From: Phoebastria nigripes
Taxonomy: Eukaryota; Chordata; Aves; Procellariiformes; Diomedeidae
Assembly (NCBI GenBank): GCA_035582835.1
Contig: JAYKAV010002486.1
Location: forward strand, 615,860 to 679,859
Direction: 5' to 3'
DNA length: 64,000 bases
Positions within the stretch are counted from its first letter, which is position 1; every line of letters begins with the position of its first letter. The position numbers were made by a program, and so were the translations under genes. Under the pieces are notes generated by a model. The model saw only the letters and a program-made list of their open reading frames with translations, had not been told where the DNA came from and ran no database searches. Shown here piece after piece: positions 24,301-35,300 of the stretch.

Positions 24301-25259
24301 GGAAAAGCTGAAGTTACACTTCCAGCAGTGTTTCTCATTTGCTGGTTTAGGCACCTTCCCATTCACCATCTTGCTTTCTGTGGATATTATTTTTAGGCTT
24401 CTAGGTGACACCATACAGTGCATAGGGAGTGCATATGCAAAATTCAAGGCTGTGGTTCTCAAGGGTGGCCTGGCCTTAGGTCATTTTATAGATTTAGTCA
24501 TCAATTGCTCTGAGCTTCCATATCTGTCAAATGACAGTAAGTAGGAGCTTCTTAACTTGTATCAAAGATGTTATACACATAAATACATTCTAAGCAGTAA
24601 GGCTGTAACTCCAACATCATGGTGACAAGGTCAATTAAAAGTGCTCAGAACCTGGGCCCAGCCTCGTGACTAATTTTGCAACTAGAGCTGACTAGAAAAG
24701 CCACAAAGAAACCTTAAGACACAGAAACCACTGATTCACTGAACCCAATTTTTTTTTGCCTTAGGTAGCCTTTGCCAAACTTCTGAGTGCTCTGAAACCC
24801 TACTTGGTCACTTCCTAGGGAGCCTGAGCTTTCCAGGTCCATAGCTCTGCTGCTTCTCCTTTCTCCTGTTGCTGACTGGGCAGAGCCAGAGCTCCCAGAC
24901 TCCAGGGCAGCGCTGACCCACCGCCCCGAGCACAGCCCTGCCGGTTTCCAGACCCCTGCCAGGGCGCGAGGAGCTGCCGCTGCCAAGAGCGCTCTGCGGG
25001 GAAGGCACCTGAATGCAGATGTCTCCTCTCTGCAAAATGGTGCCGTAGCCACCACAACCCATCTTCTCGGGTTCATTAAGTGCCTTCCAAGTGCTGAAGA
25101 AATGGAAACGGGTGTTAACACCGTATTTTGAAAAGACCGCTGTGTAACAGGAAAGGATGGATTAGTCCCAGGCATCGCCTTCACCCAAGTTCCCCCACCT
25201 ATCCAGGCGTACAAGCACGCCAGTGAGCCTGCTGAGAAACAGGCCGCCACCCGACCAGC
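18391..25259. other. CUBN-RSU1 intergenic region
   Basis: About 6.9 kb with no recognisable coding gene, tRNA or rRNA. It includes a small GC-rich patch (22690-22870), an MIR-like segment (24480-24600) and short A/T tracts. Open frames here are short or without a recognisable domain. Confidence 0.65.
24480..24600 (+). mobile_element. MIR-like SINE fragment
   Basis: The order of motifs AGTCATCAATTGCTCTGAGC, CATATCTGTCAAATGA and CAGTAAGTAGGAGCTTC follows the 3' half of MIR (acc-tctctgagc, catctgtaaaatg, ataatagtacc). It is diverged and was identified by eye only. Confidence 0.5.
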
Positions 25260-25463
25260 GGCGCTAAGGAAACCGAGTTTCCTCTCCTAAGGTGCCAGCT
25301 GCTGCACCCAGCCCGTCCCCCGTGCCTGGCGCCACGGTGGAAGTCACACGGCAGCCCCTCTCTCTGGGCTACACGCCTCCACCGGGCAGGCTACTTCTCC
25401 AGTCTGGCGGTGGCACGCGGCTGCCCAAGGCCGCACCCGCCGGGACCCAGCCAAGCGGCGGCG

Positions 25464-25505
25464 CCGAGCCGAGCCGAGCCGAGCCGAGCCGAGCCGAGCC
25501 GAGCC
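25464..25505 (+). repeat. GAGCC pentanucleotide microsatellite
   Basis: About eight tandem copies of GAGCC, starting as GCCGAGCC. It lies about 30 bp upstream of the NRF1-like palindrome in the RSU1 promoter region. Confidence 0.95.
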
Positions 25506-25537
25506 CGCCCACACGGCAACCGCCAGCCCCCGCCGCG

Positions 25538-25547
25538 GCGCATGCGC
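25538..25547. promoter_or_regulatory. NRF1-type palindrome
   Basis: GCGCATGCGC is a perfect match to the palindromic NRF1 binding motif, common in TATA-less CpG-island promoters. It lies upstream of the CCAAT boxes of RSU1. Confidence 0.6.
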
Positions 25548-25654
25548 CAAAGCCGCACTCACACAAGCGCAACCCCAGCGTCTTGCGGCCTAAAACCCGC
25601 CATCACCTACGGGATGCGCTTGTTGGCCAGCGAACCTTCCTCCGGCGCCTCCAG

Positions 25655-25696
25655 CCAATAGTCAGCGGGCCGGCACCTAGGAGGCGCGCTGATTGG
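25655..25696. promoter_or_regulatory. Paired CCAAT boxes in opposite orientation
   Basis: CCAAT at 25655-25659 (context CCAGCCAATAGTC) and ATTGG at 25692-25696 (context CTGATTGGCC) lie 32 bp apart, face each other in opposite orientation, and fit NF-Y sites. A GC box (GGGGCGGGC) follows at 25730-25738. No TATA box is present. Confidence 0.65.
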
Positions 25697-25830
25697 CCCG
25701 ACACCTTCCCGGCTGTGGGTGGAACCGCTGGGGCGGGCGGCCGGCCTTAGAAGGCGCGGGGAGCGCCCCCGCTCCCGGGGAGGGGCCGCACCGCGCCTGC
25801 GCGCGAGGGCGGGGGAGGCGGTGGGATGGG

Positions 25831-25850
25831 GCGTGGCGGGGCGTGGCGGG
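25831..25850 (+). promoter_or_regulatory. Tandem decamer with KLF/Sp-type sites
   Basis: GCGTGGCGGG occurs twice in direct tandem, giving two GGGCGTGG-like sites. They lie about 65 bp upstream of the probable first splice donor, near where transcription probably starts. Confidence 0.55.
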
Positions 25851-25854
25851 CGCG

Positions 25855-25913
25855 TGCAGTCGCGGGGAGACGCCTCCGCGCTGCCGACCACCGTCCTGCC
25901 GCAGCGCCGCGCG
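25855..25913 (+). other. RSU1: Probable RSU1 untranslated first exon
   Basis: A strong donor, GCGCG then GTGAGT, lies at 25914, and a good acceptor, TTTCTGTCCCGCCCAG, ends at 26195, three bases before the start codon. This implies a noncoding exon 1 and a 282 bp GC-rich intron. The left boundary is a guess, since the start site cannot be seen from sequence alone. Confidence 0.6.
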
Positions 25914-26015
25914 GTGAGTCGCCCTGGGGGCAGCGGCGGGCCTGTCCCTCCGCCCGGCGGCGGGAGGGCGGCCGGCATCTCGGTCAGGGCTCCGCTGGGC
26001 TGGGGCGGGCGCGGG

Positions 26016-26046
26016 GGGACGGGACGGGACGGGACGGGACGGGACG
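26016..26046 (+). repeat. GGGAC pentanucleotide microsatellite
   Basis: Six tandem copies of GGGAC inside the short 5'UTR intron of RSU1. It is G-rich on the transcribed-sense strand. Confidence 0.95.
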
Positions 26047-26198
26047 GACCCCCCGGGGCGCGGAGCGGAGCGGAGTGGGCGGGCTCGCTGCCTTCGGCCC
26101 CCTCAGGGCGGGAGCCGTCCCCGCGCTGTCCCGGCGGGCGGCCCCGATCGGCACCCCCCGCCCCGCCTCACGGTGTCCGTTTCTGTCCCGCCCAGACC

Positions 26199-26307
26199 AT
26201 GTCCAAGTCCCTGAAGAAGATCGTGGAGGAGAGCAGGGAGAAGAACCAGCCCGAGGTGGACATGTGCGACCGCGGCATCTCCAACATGCTGGACGTGCCC
26301 GGCCTCT
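26199..26307 (+). CDS. RSU1: RSU1 first coding exon
   Basis: It encodes residues 1-36 (start [12 protein letters not shown], end SNMLDVPGL) plus one base, followed by donor GTAGGT. The untranslated part of the exon is probably only 26196-26198. The N-terminal segment is charged and precedes the first leucine-rich repeat. Confidence 0.95.
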
Positions 26308-29300
26308 GTAGGTACCGGCGGCGGCGGCGGGCGGGGAGAGCGCGGAAACTTCCTTATTTGTCCCGGGACGAGCCGGGGCCGCCGCCGGCCGGGGGCGCAG
26401 CCCGGCCCTGGGCGCGGTGCGGGGGCGGTGCGGGCCGCCCCGCTCCCGGCTGCTGCCCCGGCCCCTTGGCGCTGGCAGGGCGAGCGGAGCCTCTTCTGTG
26501 CCGGGGGTGTCCTGAAGCTCGGGGCATCGGGGCTTGGGGAGAGGTTTGCGGGCAGGGGGAAACGCTCTGCTTCCAGCTCCCGACAGCACCATAATGAGCC
26601 GTGAGTGTGTTCCGGAGAGCCCCAGCCCCGCTGCACCGGAGAGACCGAGACCGGCGTGGGGAGCTGGGACTCCTGCGTATCTCCCCCATCACCTCTGCCC
26701 GTGCACCGCCTGCAACCCTAAGCACTCCCTGTCTCTCACTGCAGCCATCCTGGCACTTGAGTGATGGGGAGACTTTGCCTCCTGTCTGTCCTTGCCTCTT
26801 CCTGCTACGAAGCCAAACACNCCAGTCAAATAGCATCTCCACTGGTTTGTGAAAGGGTGACATTAGCCTGGAGCCTAGGCATGGCTGGTCGCTGAAGGAA
26901 AGTGATGTAATGCTGTATTACAGATACAGCAATATCATACTTTGGATATTGCATGTGTTTCCAGAGTTGTGATAGTGTGTTGTTACTGGTATGTTGCATT
27001 TTCTGTAAATTAACTACAGCAAATGCAACATACTAGTAGCAACNCACTGTCACAATTCTGGAGAACTCATAAATGAAGAGCAAGGCAGGTAACTTTGCCT
27101 TGCTTTTGCTTTGGCTAAGAGTGCATATGATGTTATGGTACAGCTGATGTGCAGTAAGTTGAAGTTGTGACTGGCTGTAGTGTGCCACAGGCTGAAATTT
27201 TCCTGAATGCATGATGTAATGAGAAAAAAGCAAAATCTAAAACAACCAATGTACTTGAAACTCTAACTGTATCCTGGTTTAGCTCTTTGCCATGTTTGTT
27301 AAACTTAATAGCAATCAGGAGCAGGTTTATGTAACTCTTCTTACATGATGGAAATGAGTTCAGGGAAACGTATGGCTCACTACCAACTCACCATCGTCTG
27401 CNGAGTCGGGACCAGACCAAAGTATCTTCAGTCCCATCAGTAAAGGTTGAAGACTTAAGTACAGTTTTGCAGAACTAGGTTCTGTACTTAAGTCTTCATC
27501 CTTTACTGATTCTTTTCCTGCTTCTGAGTTGTGCGTGGGATTTCAGGAAGATTGCATTGTAAAGCCTGTATATATGAACTCATGTTAAATAGAAAGTTTC
27601 ACTGTATTTCTGTTGGATGAACAGTTGTTTGAGACAAAGTAGTGTAGCTCGCATTAACTACAGACCCATTTTCAGAACTATACTTAATCCCTTTCAGATA
27701 AACTAATGCGNTAAGAGTATGGGGCAGCAACAGAGTACTGTTTCTTTTGTTAAGTGCCTATTAAATGTATCAACACTAAGACACATAATTAATTAGCCAG
27801 CTTTGATCTTTCAGATGGGGGAAAAAAGATAATGTTGAAGTACATCGGTAATGCTAAAGTAAAAAAGCTTTTCTTGTACAAAGACTGTCTTGGGTTTGTT
27901 GTGCAGGCAGGGTCAGGGACCACAATGTGGGATGCTGTGGTCCACAGGTGGTCCCTGATACCAAGTTGCTAATTAAGCATCTGAAGCTTGTTTGGCAGGG
28001 GGCTCACTACGTGAAGTGTAGACTCGTGGTACCCTAGTTACACAGCATCAGACAAGTCTATGTGCAGACACTCTTGGTGCACATCATGTGACTTGCTTTA
28101 GTGTGGGGATTTGGGGCCTTCTCCAATTTGAGGTGGAAGTTAGGGGAGGGGGAAATGATGACTGATTTCTGTTAAGTTAATTGAGACCTTCTTCCTTTTT
28201 CAGTTACTCTGCACTCTGGCAGAGAAGGCATTATAAGTTGGGTTTTTTGTGGTTTTTGTGTTGTGGGTTTTTTTTTGTTTAATCATCAAGGTATTTGCCG
28301 CTTTCTGTCTGGAGAAGGAATAACTTCCTCCAAATATGCCTTTAAAAAAGTAATGAATAGGTGTTACCTCTGAATTTTAGGTAATGGTTTGAGAAAATGT
28401 TAAACCTGCTTGTTTTCTAACCCTGTCATCTGACTCCTAATGGATGACCTTTTCTAGTATAGATTGGGTGTTTTGGGTTTCTCTGGCTCTCGGAACTGGC
28501 AGGGAAGCTAAATGAGTCTGACCTGGTGCCTTCCCTTCTAGGTGTGTTGGATATCTTTCCAATGCAGTGCAGTTTTAAAGCTTGCCTTTTCAGAAACTTT
28601 GTTTTTTCCATGAAATAAAAATCTTTGTTAAAAACAACCATCATGCTTCATGCCCAGTGACTGTTTTTTCCTAGCTTCTTGTCTTTAATGAGGGCCACTA
28701 GTAGATGTTCATAAGCATAAGATGTTCAAGCATAAGATTAGGTTATAATTGGAGAGAACATTTTGGTGGTGTTTTCCCTGTTTTCATCCATTTGAGTTTT
28801 AAGGACTTACTAGGTTGGAGGGTAATTTTAAGTTACTGTGTTCCATAGCCCCTGATAGGGATTTTGTCTCATGTAGTTATTTAATGGTTGTGAATGCCAC
28901 GCCCCCAGTGGCCAGTAACTCTTAAAGCAAGCTGCTCCCTATAGTCTTGGTTATTCTTCAAGAAGAGGACCAAGCATATTTGAGTACTTGCTGCAGAGTG
29001 GCTAGTGGACTTGTATTTAAGCTTTCTCAACTTAATTCACATAGCGTTAATGCAGACACAAGGATTTGGAAGCAGTGCACTGTGTAGCATCTGCTCAGTG
29101 TGCCAATCTTCTTCCTTCAGGTGCAAACCTATTCTTGTGATGTGTGTTTAAAAAAACAAAAAAAAAAATCGTAAGTGATCATAGAAAACTGGTGTTATAT
29201 GGGGGCAGAAAAGGGAAAGGGGAATATATGCCCTGGCTTGGGTAGGATTCTCTTCTGGCTTCTCTTTCCAGCCTAGTGAATGACTTGCTACAATACAGGG

Positions 29301-32300
29301 CAGCCACTCGCATTTTCTTTTGCCTTGACTTCCACCCTCTGTAGCAGCTGTGGGAGAGAGAAAACAGACCAAACTTGCCTCTGTCAAATTCCAATGTCTG
29401 TTTCCAAATCAAGATGAAATACTTTTCATCTGTGATTGACACTCGGCATCTGAAACTGTCTTAAACTAGCTTAGACCTAGAAGCTTGGCAACCTCTATGT
29501 CTCTTCCCGCTTTTGCGTTTAGTAAAGGGAGAGTGGCGTTATCAGCTTGTTTATAATGCGGTGTTCAGATTCACAAAGAAAAGTTCTGTAATCCCTGAAC
29601 CGCTGCTTGCTCAGGAGTTCATTAATGTCATTACAAGTTGAGTTCTGTTTTTGGAATATTCCTCGAATCCAGGCACTTCCATGTTTTCTACTAATGACTT
29701 AAAGTACAAACTAGAATTGTGCTACAGGCCTTCAGAGCATCTGAATTTTTTAGGCTTTTGGAAATGCAATGGGAGAAAACTCTTTTCAAAGATGTTCAGT
29801 AGAAAAGAGATTTCATTTGAGACTAAAAGTATCCCTTGATCTAGGTGTTCTATACCTTATCATACTAATGCAACGACCATGTGAAACAGTTTTAAACTTT
29901 AAAGGCTTTCCTTATTATTCTGGCATGTGATAAATATTATATCATTTGTGAGCACATCTATACTATAGTTGTGCATCCATACATGCAGTTTCAAAAAATG
30001 TNTTGCCCTGTGGAAGTGTTCTAATGGGGTTTTTTAAATTCCGTATTATGAAATCATANGTGATCATATTTGTTTACAAAGCACCCAGATATTGACAGTT
30101 AATGGTAGAGAGCGTTAATAATGTCCTGTAGGGTGAATAATCGGATTCAGCAAGTAGGGCATNATGTGCCTTTTCCCTAGCCTGATGGTTAGGGCATTTA
30201 TTGGCAGAACTTTAAACAGCCATCAACAATTATGGAATTGTTCTTGGAGTACGGACCAGTCTCTAATCTCTGATTTATTTATCTTTAAGTGGTCGATATG
30301 GGGAAGCTATGAATTAAGGAATTATTCTGCTCAAATAACTTGAGACATCTGCTGCTCTGTAGTCTTGTTGTCAGGGAAGGAATATTGGATGAAATCCTAT
30401 TTACTCTGTAAGTGTTAATTTGCTCTTGTTATCATTCCATCTGTAAGCTATTCATATTTTACATAAAGTACATGCTTGTGTGGTAGGAATTAACATGCCT
30501 AGAATTTTTTATTGGAAAGTTAGTGTTGATATAATTGTCTGCTCCTAAAATAACCAAAGCACAGAAGATGGAGGGGCAGGCTACTTGTAAGTCGTTTTGT
30601 ACGATACTGTAATGCTCATCCTGCATTAACTTCCTCCGATGGGACAGACAAGGTCTTATCTTGGTTCAGCAACGTCTCTGGAGTCTTCCTGTTTTTGTTG
30701 TTGTTTTTTTTTTTTCCCCTTTTTCCTTTTTAAAAAAAAAAAAATTCAAGTCTTGTCACTTAAATATTTTATGTAAAGCTAACTTGCAGTGCATGACAGC
30801 AGTATATGAAAAGGCTTGATACTAGGGCCAAAAGGGAAGAGCTTAAATATTCTTCCCTTGACCTGCTCCATTTTGAAGCAATAGTGGGACTGGGACCATA
30901 ATGACAATTTGTAATTACTATGCAAGTAAATTGCTCTGGCAAACGGTAGTATCCTGACCCTCAAACTTCTGTGTGGATATTTGGTGCATTCTTGAAATCA
31001 AAATAACTTACCGCCTTTATGCTAATTACTGTAATGTTAACAAGGCATCTGAGGTCTACAGTCCTCAAGGAGCTGCTGCTTAGTGTCTAGGAGCTCCTCC
31101 GGTGGGATCCTACAGAGGTTACAGTAATTCCCCTGTGGGAATCGCGGTGCCCTTTGAATCTCAGGGGGCTGGCACTCGGGGTGAGTCGTCTGACCTGTTG
31201 AGCGATCCTCAGCGAGTCCTGCTAGTTATGCTTACCTGAGCTGCGTACGTCCAAAGCAAAATGGCGCCACTAGGCCCCTTCAGCCTTCTAGATGTTACTC
31301 GGGGATGGTAATTAGTTGCTTAAGACAGATGTCTATCAGAAGAGCTTATAGTTTAGTTGTCGTGCAGAATTGACTTTATATATAGGATGAGGAAAACCAC
31401 AGTCAGCTGTTCCCCCAGCACAGTCCTTTTCACGGGAGTAGGTGAGTGGCAGCGTACTGAAAAACTTGGTATTTCCGGGGGCTGGTTGTTTCACACAGGT
31501 CAGTTTAATGTAAGGGAGCAAATTCCCCTCCTTGTAAGGAGTGACCAAATGTCACTTTGTATCTAGGCTCCCTTTCTTAAAATGCTTACAAATCTGTCTC
31601 CGAACTGGTAGTAGCTTTGGACCTTTCAAGATTGAAAACCTTTTTGTCTAGGTATGGCTAAAATGCTGCTGGAAGTAGTCCAGAGCACAGATGCCTAAAC
31701 CTTTGTTCTTTTCAAAATAATATGGGGATGTTGCCTTTTTTGTTGCTTTGGTGGATGTCAGCCTGCTTTGTAGGTCAAAGATGCAATGGGATTCTTCGTC
31801 AAGCATCAGGGTTGACTGAGACAGTGGAGTTTCAGGCAAGGTGTCTAGGCTTCAGTCAAATTTGGACAGTAAAGTCCAGATTGAAATGTCTTTGGTCTAT
31901 GGATTTTGGCCTTGAAATTTTTGACGTTGGGACTTTGTTCTATTCTGTGTAGACATGTGAGAATAAACCCTTCTGAAAGTACTTGGTTGAAGACAGCGAT
32001 GTGACAAATATGGAGAGAGAGTAGTGAGAATAATGCTTGTAAGCTTGTGTTGTTAAAGGCCAGCAGTACACATGGCCTGATGGTTTAGTCAGAAGGCTTA
32101 CCTTTAAAAACTAAATATGCACAGAACTTTTTATGATATTTAATTTCAGCAGGAGTTTGGTGTTCAGAAGACCCGAGTCTGCAGCCCCAAAGCTTAACTG
32201 CCCTTGGGTAAGCATCCTCACTTCCTATGTATAGAAATGATGAAATCATGGCAGGAGAGGTTCACCACATGTGCACACATGGATTAGATCAGGGTCTGTC

Positions 32301-35300
32301 TCAGTTGAATATTAGTAAAACACTTCCTTTTCTTACTCTTTTGTTTCTTAGTTCAGTTTGTAAGTGATCCAGAGCAGGTACTTGCATGTGTGCTGCTGTC
32401 TAGCACTTAGTGCAGTTCAGTGACTTTATAGTTCTGTGGTGCAAAGAAGTCACATGCAAGTGGTGTCTCCTCATAAGCTGGCTTCTTGCAGGAGTTATAA
32501 ATATTATTTGGTATGTTTTTTCTTTTAAATATTGAATTAACGTCTTGAGCACAGAAACAGAAAATCCTGAACAGTTCTAGTAATCTGTTTGAGTTGTCAT
32601 TCTGATTTGTATGCTTTAAATGGGTGTTTCGCTTCGTGGGGCATGGTGGGGGGGATCAGGACTATTTCCTTACCACTGCCTTAAAGAGTTTGTTTTATTT
32701 TGATAACCTTGGACATGTCTAGCCTTAGTGTTAATAAATAATCATTCATAGCAGTCATATCCTCTTCATAGAAGAGGTGGTTCATAGGCAGAAGAGAGTT
32801 GAGAAAGGCCTGTCATATTGGTGGATGTGTGAACTAAATTTGAGCCTCTCCTCATGTAGTTTCTCAAGTTGGTCTAGCTGCTTATTAAAAGGCACATAAT
32901 GGGGATTGCTGGTTTTAATGTAATGAAGTTCATTATGGACTCCAGCAAAGTAAAGAACAGATTATCTGAATTTTGGATTCCATCCTGAAGCTGGCAAAGC
33001 TCTGAGCAAAACTGGAATGACCTGGTCAAGGCCACAGAAGTGTGGTGACAGCTTCAGTCTTCGTTCTGCTTTAATAAACCAAAGGAAGCATCAACTTCAA
33101 AGGAAAAAAGAAATAGTGCAGAAGTTCTCTTAGAACTCAGTCTGTGCCTGGCCTCCTGATTTGACTTTCCAGTCCCTGCACCTGCAGTTCAGCGTGGGTG
33201 CTGCAGACCTTTGCCTGGCAGCAGCGATGCAGGGGTCCTGCCTGTTAGGAGTACAGTTGTCNGTCATGCTCATGGTGAGGTGCTGGCTTTTTAGTATGAG
33301 GTTGTGTTAGTTGGTCTTGTTCTGCCACTTTAGTTCAACTTTTCTGTTTTAAAAACAAGTCTTAAAGTGAGGTGGGAGCAACTTTATACAGTATCAAAAA
33401 ACAATAATGAATTTTTTGTGAAAAAGCAGATTAAACAAAATCTTTACTTTCCAATGCTACTGTCATGGGGAGGGTAAAGGAGAAATTCTGAAATGTTCCT
33501 GTACCCCAAGTCTTCAAGAACAAAGCTGGAATGTCATCTCCTCTTGATCTTTGCAGTGCTCAGCCTTAAAGGCACTTTTCAGTGTCCTTAACACACAGAG
33601 CTGCCTGACATGCAGGCATGGTGATTTGTAAAGGCACGGTGATGTAGCTCGTCCTCACCATTCTCAGTGTGAGAGGACTGAGAGTACAAAGCTGGTGGAA
33701 GTCTTTGGTATGCGTTGTGTGCTTTTTCCTCCCTTTTTGGTCACCTGTTATGATTTATTTCATACAGTCATAAATAGTTTGGTTTGGAAGGGACCTTTAA
33801 AGGTCATCTAGTCCAACCCCCCTGCCATGGGCAGGGACATCTTCAACTAGATCAGGTTGCTCAGAGCCTCGTCCAACCTGACCTTGAAACATCTATTTGA
33901 ACATCTGAGGCTTGGGGAAGATATTACTTGACTAATTGGACCTTTCCTATATTGGCTAATGGGGGAAAGGGAGCATCTTGGACAGTAGGAGATTATATGG
34001 GTAGGCACACAAGCTGTTTGAATTGTAATGCAGAAGATACCCATTACTCTCCTTGTGGGGTGGGAGGAAACAGGCGAGGGCAGTGTAGGTAACTCCACTG
34101 CCTGGTAGGAAAATCATTGACTCTCTTTAAATACAGTGGAGCAAGGCTGATTTCTTGTTGATGATGGTGAGTCTAGCCAAAGCCTCAGAGCTCTAGAATG
34201 ACTTGGTTTCTTAAGTTAAATGCAGGAAGAGATGTTTTTTCCTGGCATTGGTGATGTCAGTTTGGATCTGGCTCTGATCTAGATTAGGTTGTCTTAGAGC
34301 TGGAGATGTCAGACTAGAGCACTTCTCATCTCAGGATGCCAGCAGGTGGGTTGCCCTACTGATGGCTGGGCTCTTACTAGTCAGGGCTGGATATCAAGGG
34401 CCCGTAAAATGTTGACTTTTGCTGATTGTCACAGCTACTAAAACATCTAAACCAAGAGAAGTAAATGCTGCATAAGGAATACTTAGGCATTTGTTCACAA
34501 GCTTGTAACTTATCCCCAGCACCTTCTCTCAATTACTTTGTGTAAACTGAGTTCATATATTTAACTTTATGTGTAAGTAATCACTAGTGTAAGTGATTGC
34601 TTATGGTTCAGATGCTGATGTGCCTTTTACGTTTTAGAGCTTAGAGCTCTTTGTGGAGGCTGCTGCACTTGTCTGCCCTTTAGTGCTGGTTTTTATACAG
34701 TACTCTTACAGGCTTGCTATGGGCTTCATTTTCTGTCCTGCTGTTGTGGTTTACCCTAGCCAGAACTAAACACCACGCAGCCGCTTGCTCACCCCCCTAC
34801 CTCCGGTGGTTTGGGGGAGAGAATCGGGAGGGCACAAGCAGGAAAACTCGTGGGTTGAGATACAAACAGTTTAATAATTGAAATAAAACAAAGTAAAACA
34901 GTAATAATAACAGTGATAACAACAACAATAATAGAATATACAAAGCAGGCAATGCACAATGCAACTGCTCACCACCCGCCAGCTGACGCNTAGCCCGATA
35001 CGCAAGAGCCTGTCCTGTGATGCCAGAGCCCCCGCCCCCCCCCTTTAGTTCTTATAGTGAGCGTGACGTCACACGGTATGGAATACCCCATTGGCCAGCT
35101 GGGTCAACCGCCCTGGCTAAGCTCCCCCCCCCCAGCTTCCCATGCACCCGGCAGGGCGTGGGAGGCTGAAAAGTCCCTGGTGCAAGCACCACGCAAAACA
35201 TCAACGCTCCTATTATACCAAACCCAAAACACAGCACACCCCCCCCAGCTACAGGGAAGAAAGTTAACTCTGTCCCAGCCGGAACCAGGACACCTCCTGT

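Larger units (their letters stand above)
25260..26560. promoter_or_regulatory. RSU1: RSU1 CpG island
   Basis: This stretch is very GC-rich and dense in CpG, in strong contrast to the AT-rich DNA on both sides. It spans the predicted RSU1 promoter, the untranslated first exon, the short first intron and the first coding exon. Such islands mark broadly active promoters; RSU1 is widely expressed. Confidence 0.9.

Noticed and set aside
25719..26594. A 291-codon open frame running into RSU1 in frame, suggesting an N-terminally extended RSU1
   Set aside because: It has no ATG before the RSU1 start at 26199, crosses a convincing GT/AG intron, and is open because the sequence is GC-rich. The normal start has a good context and matches the family N-terminus.
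25344..26863. Several overlapping open frames on both strands in the CpG island
   Set aside because: They are composed of Pro, Ala, Arg and Gly, overlap one another in many frames and have no domain. Low stop-codon frequency in GC-rich DNA explains them.
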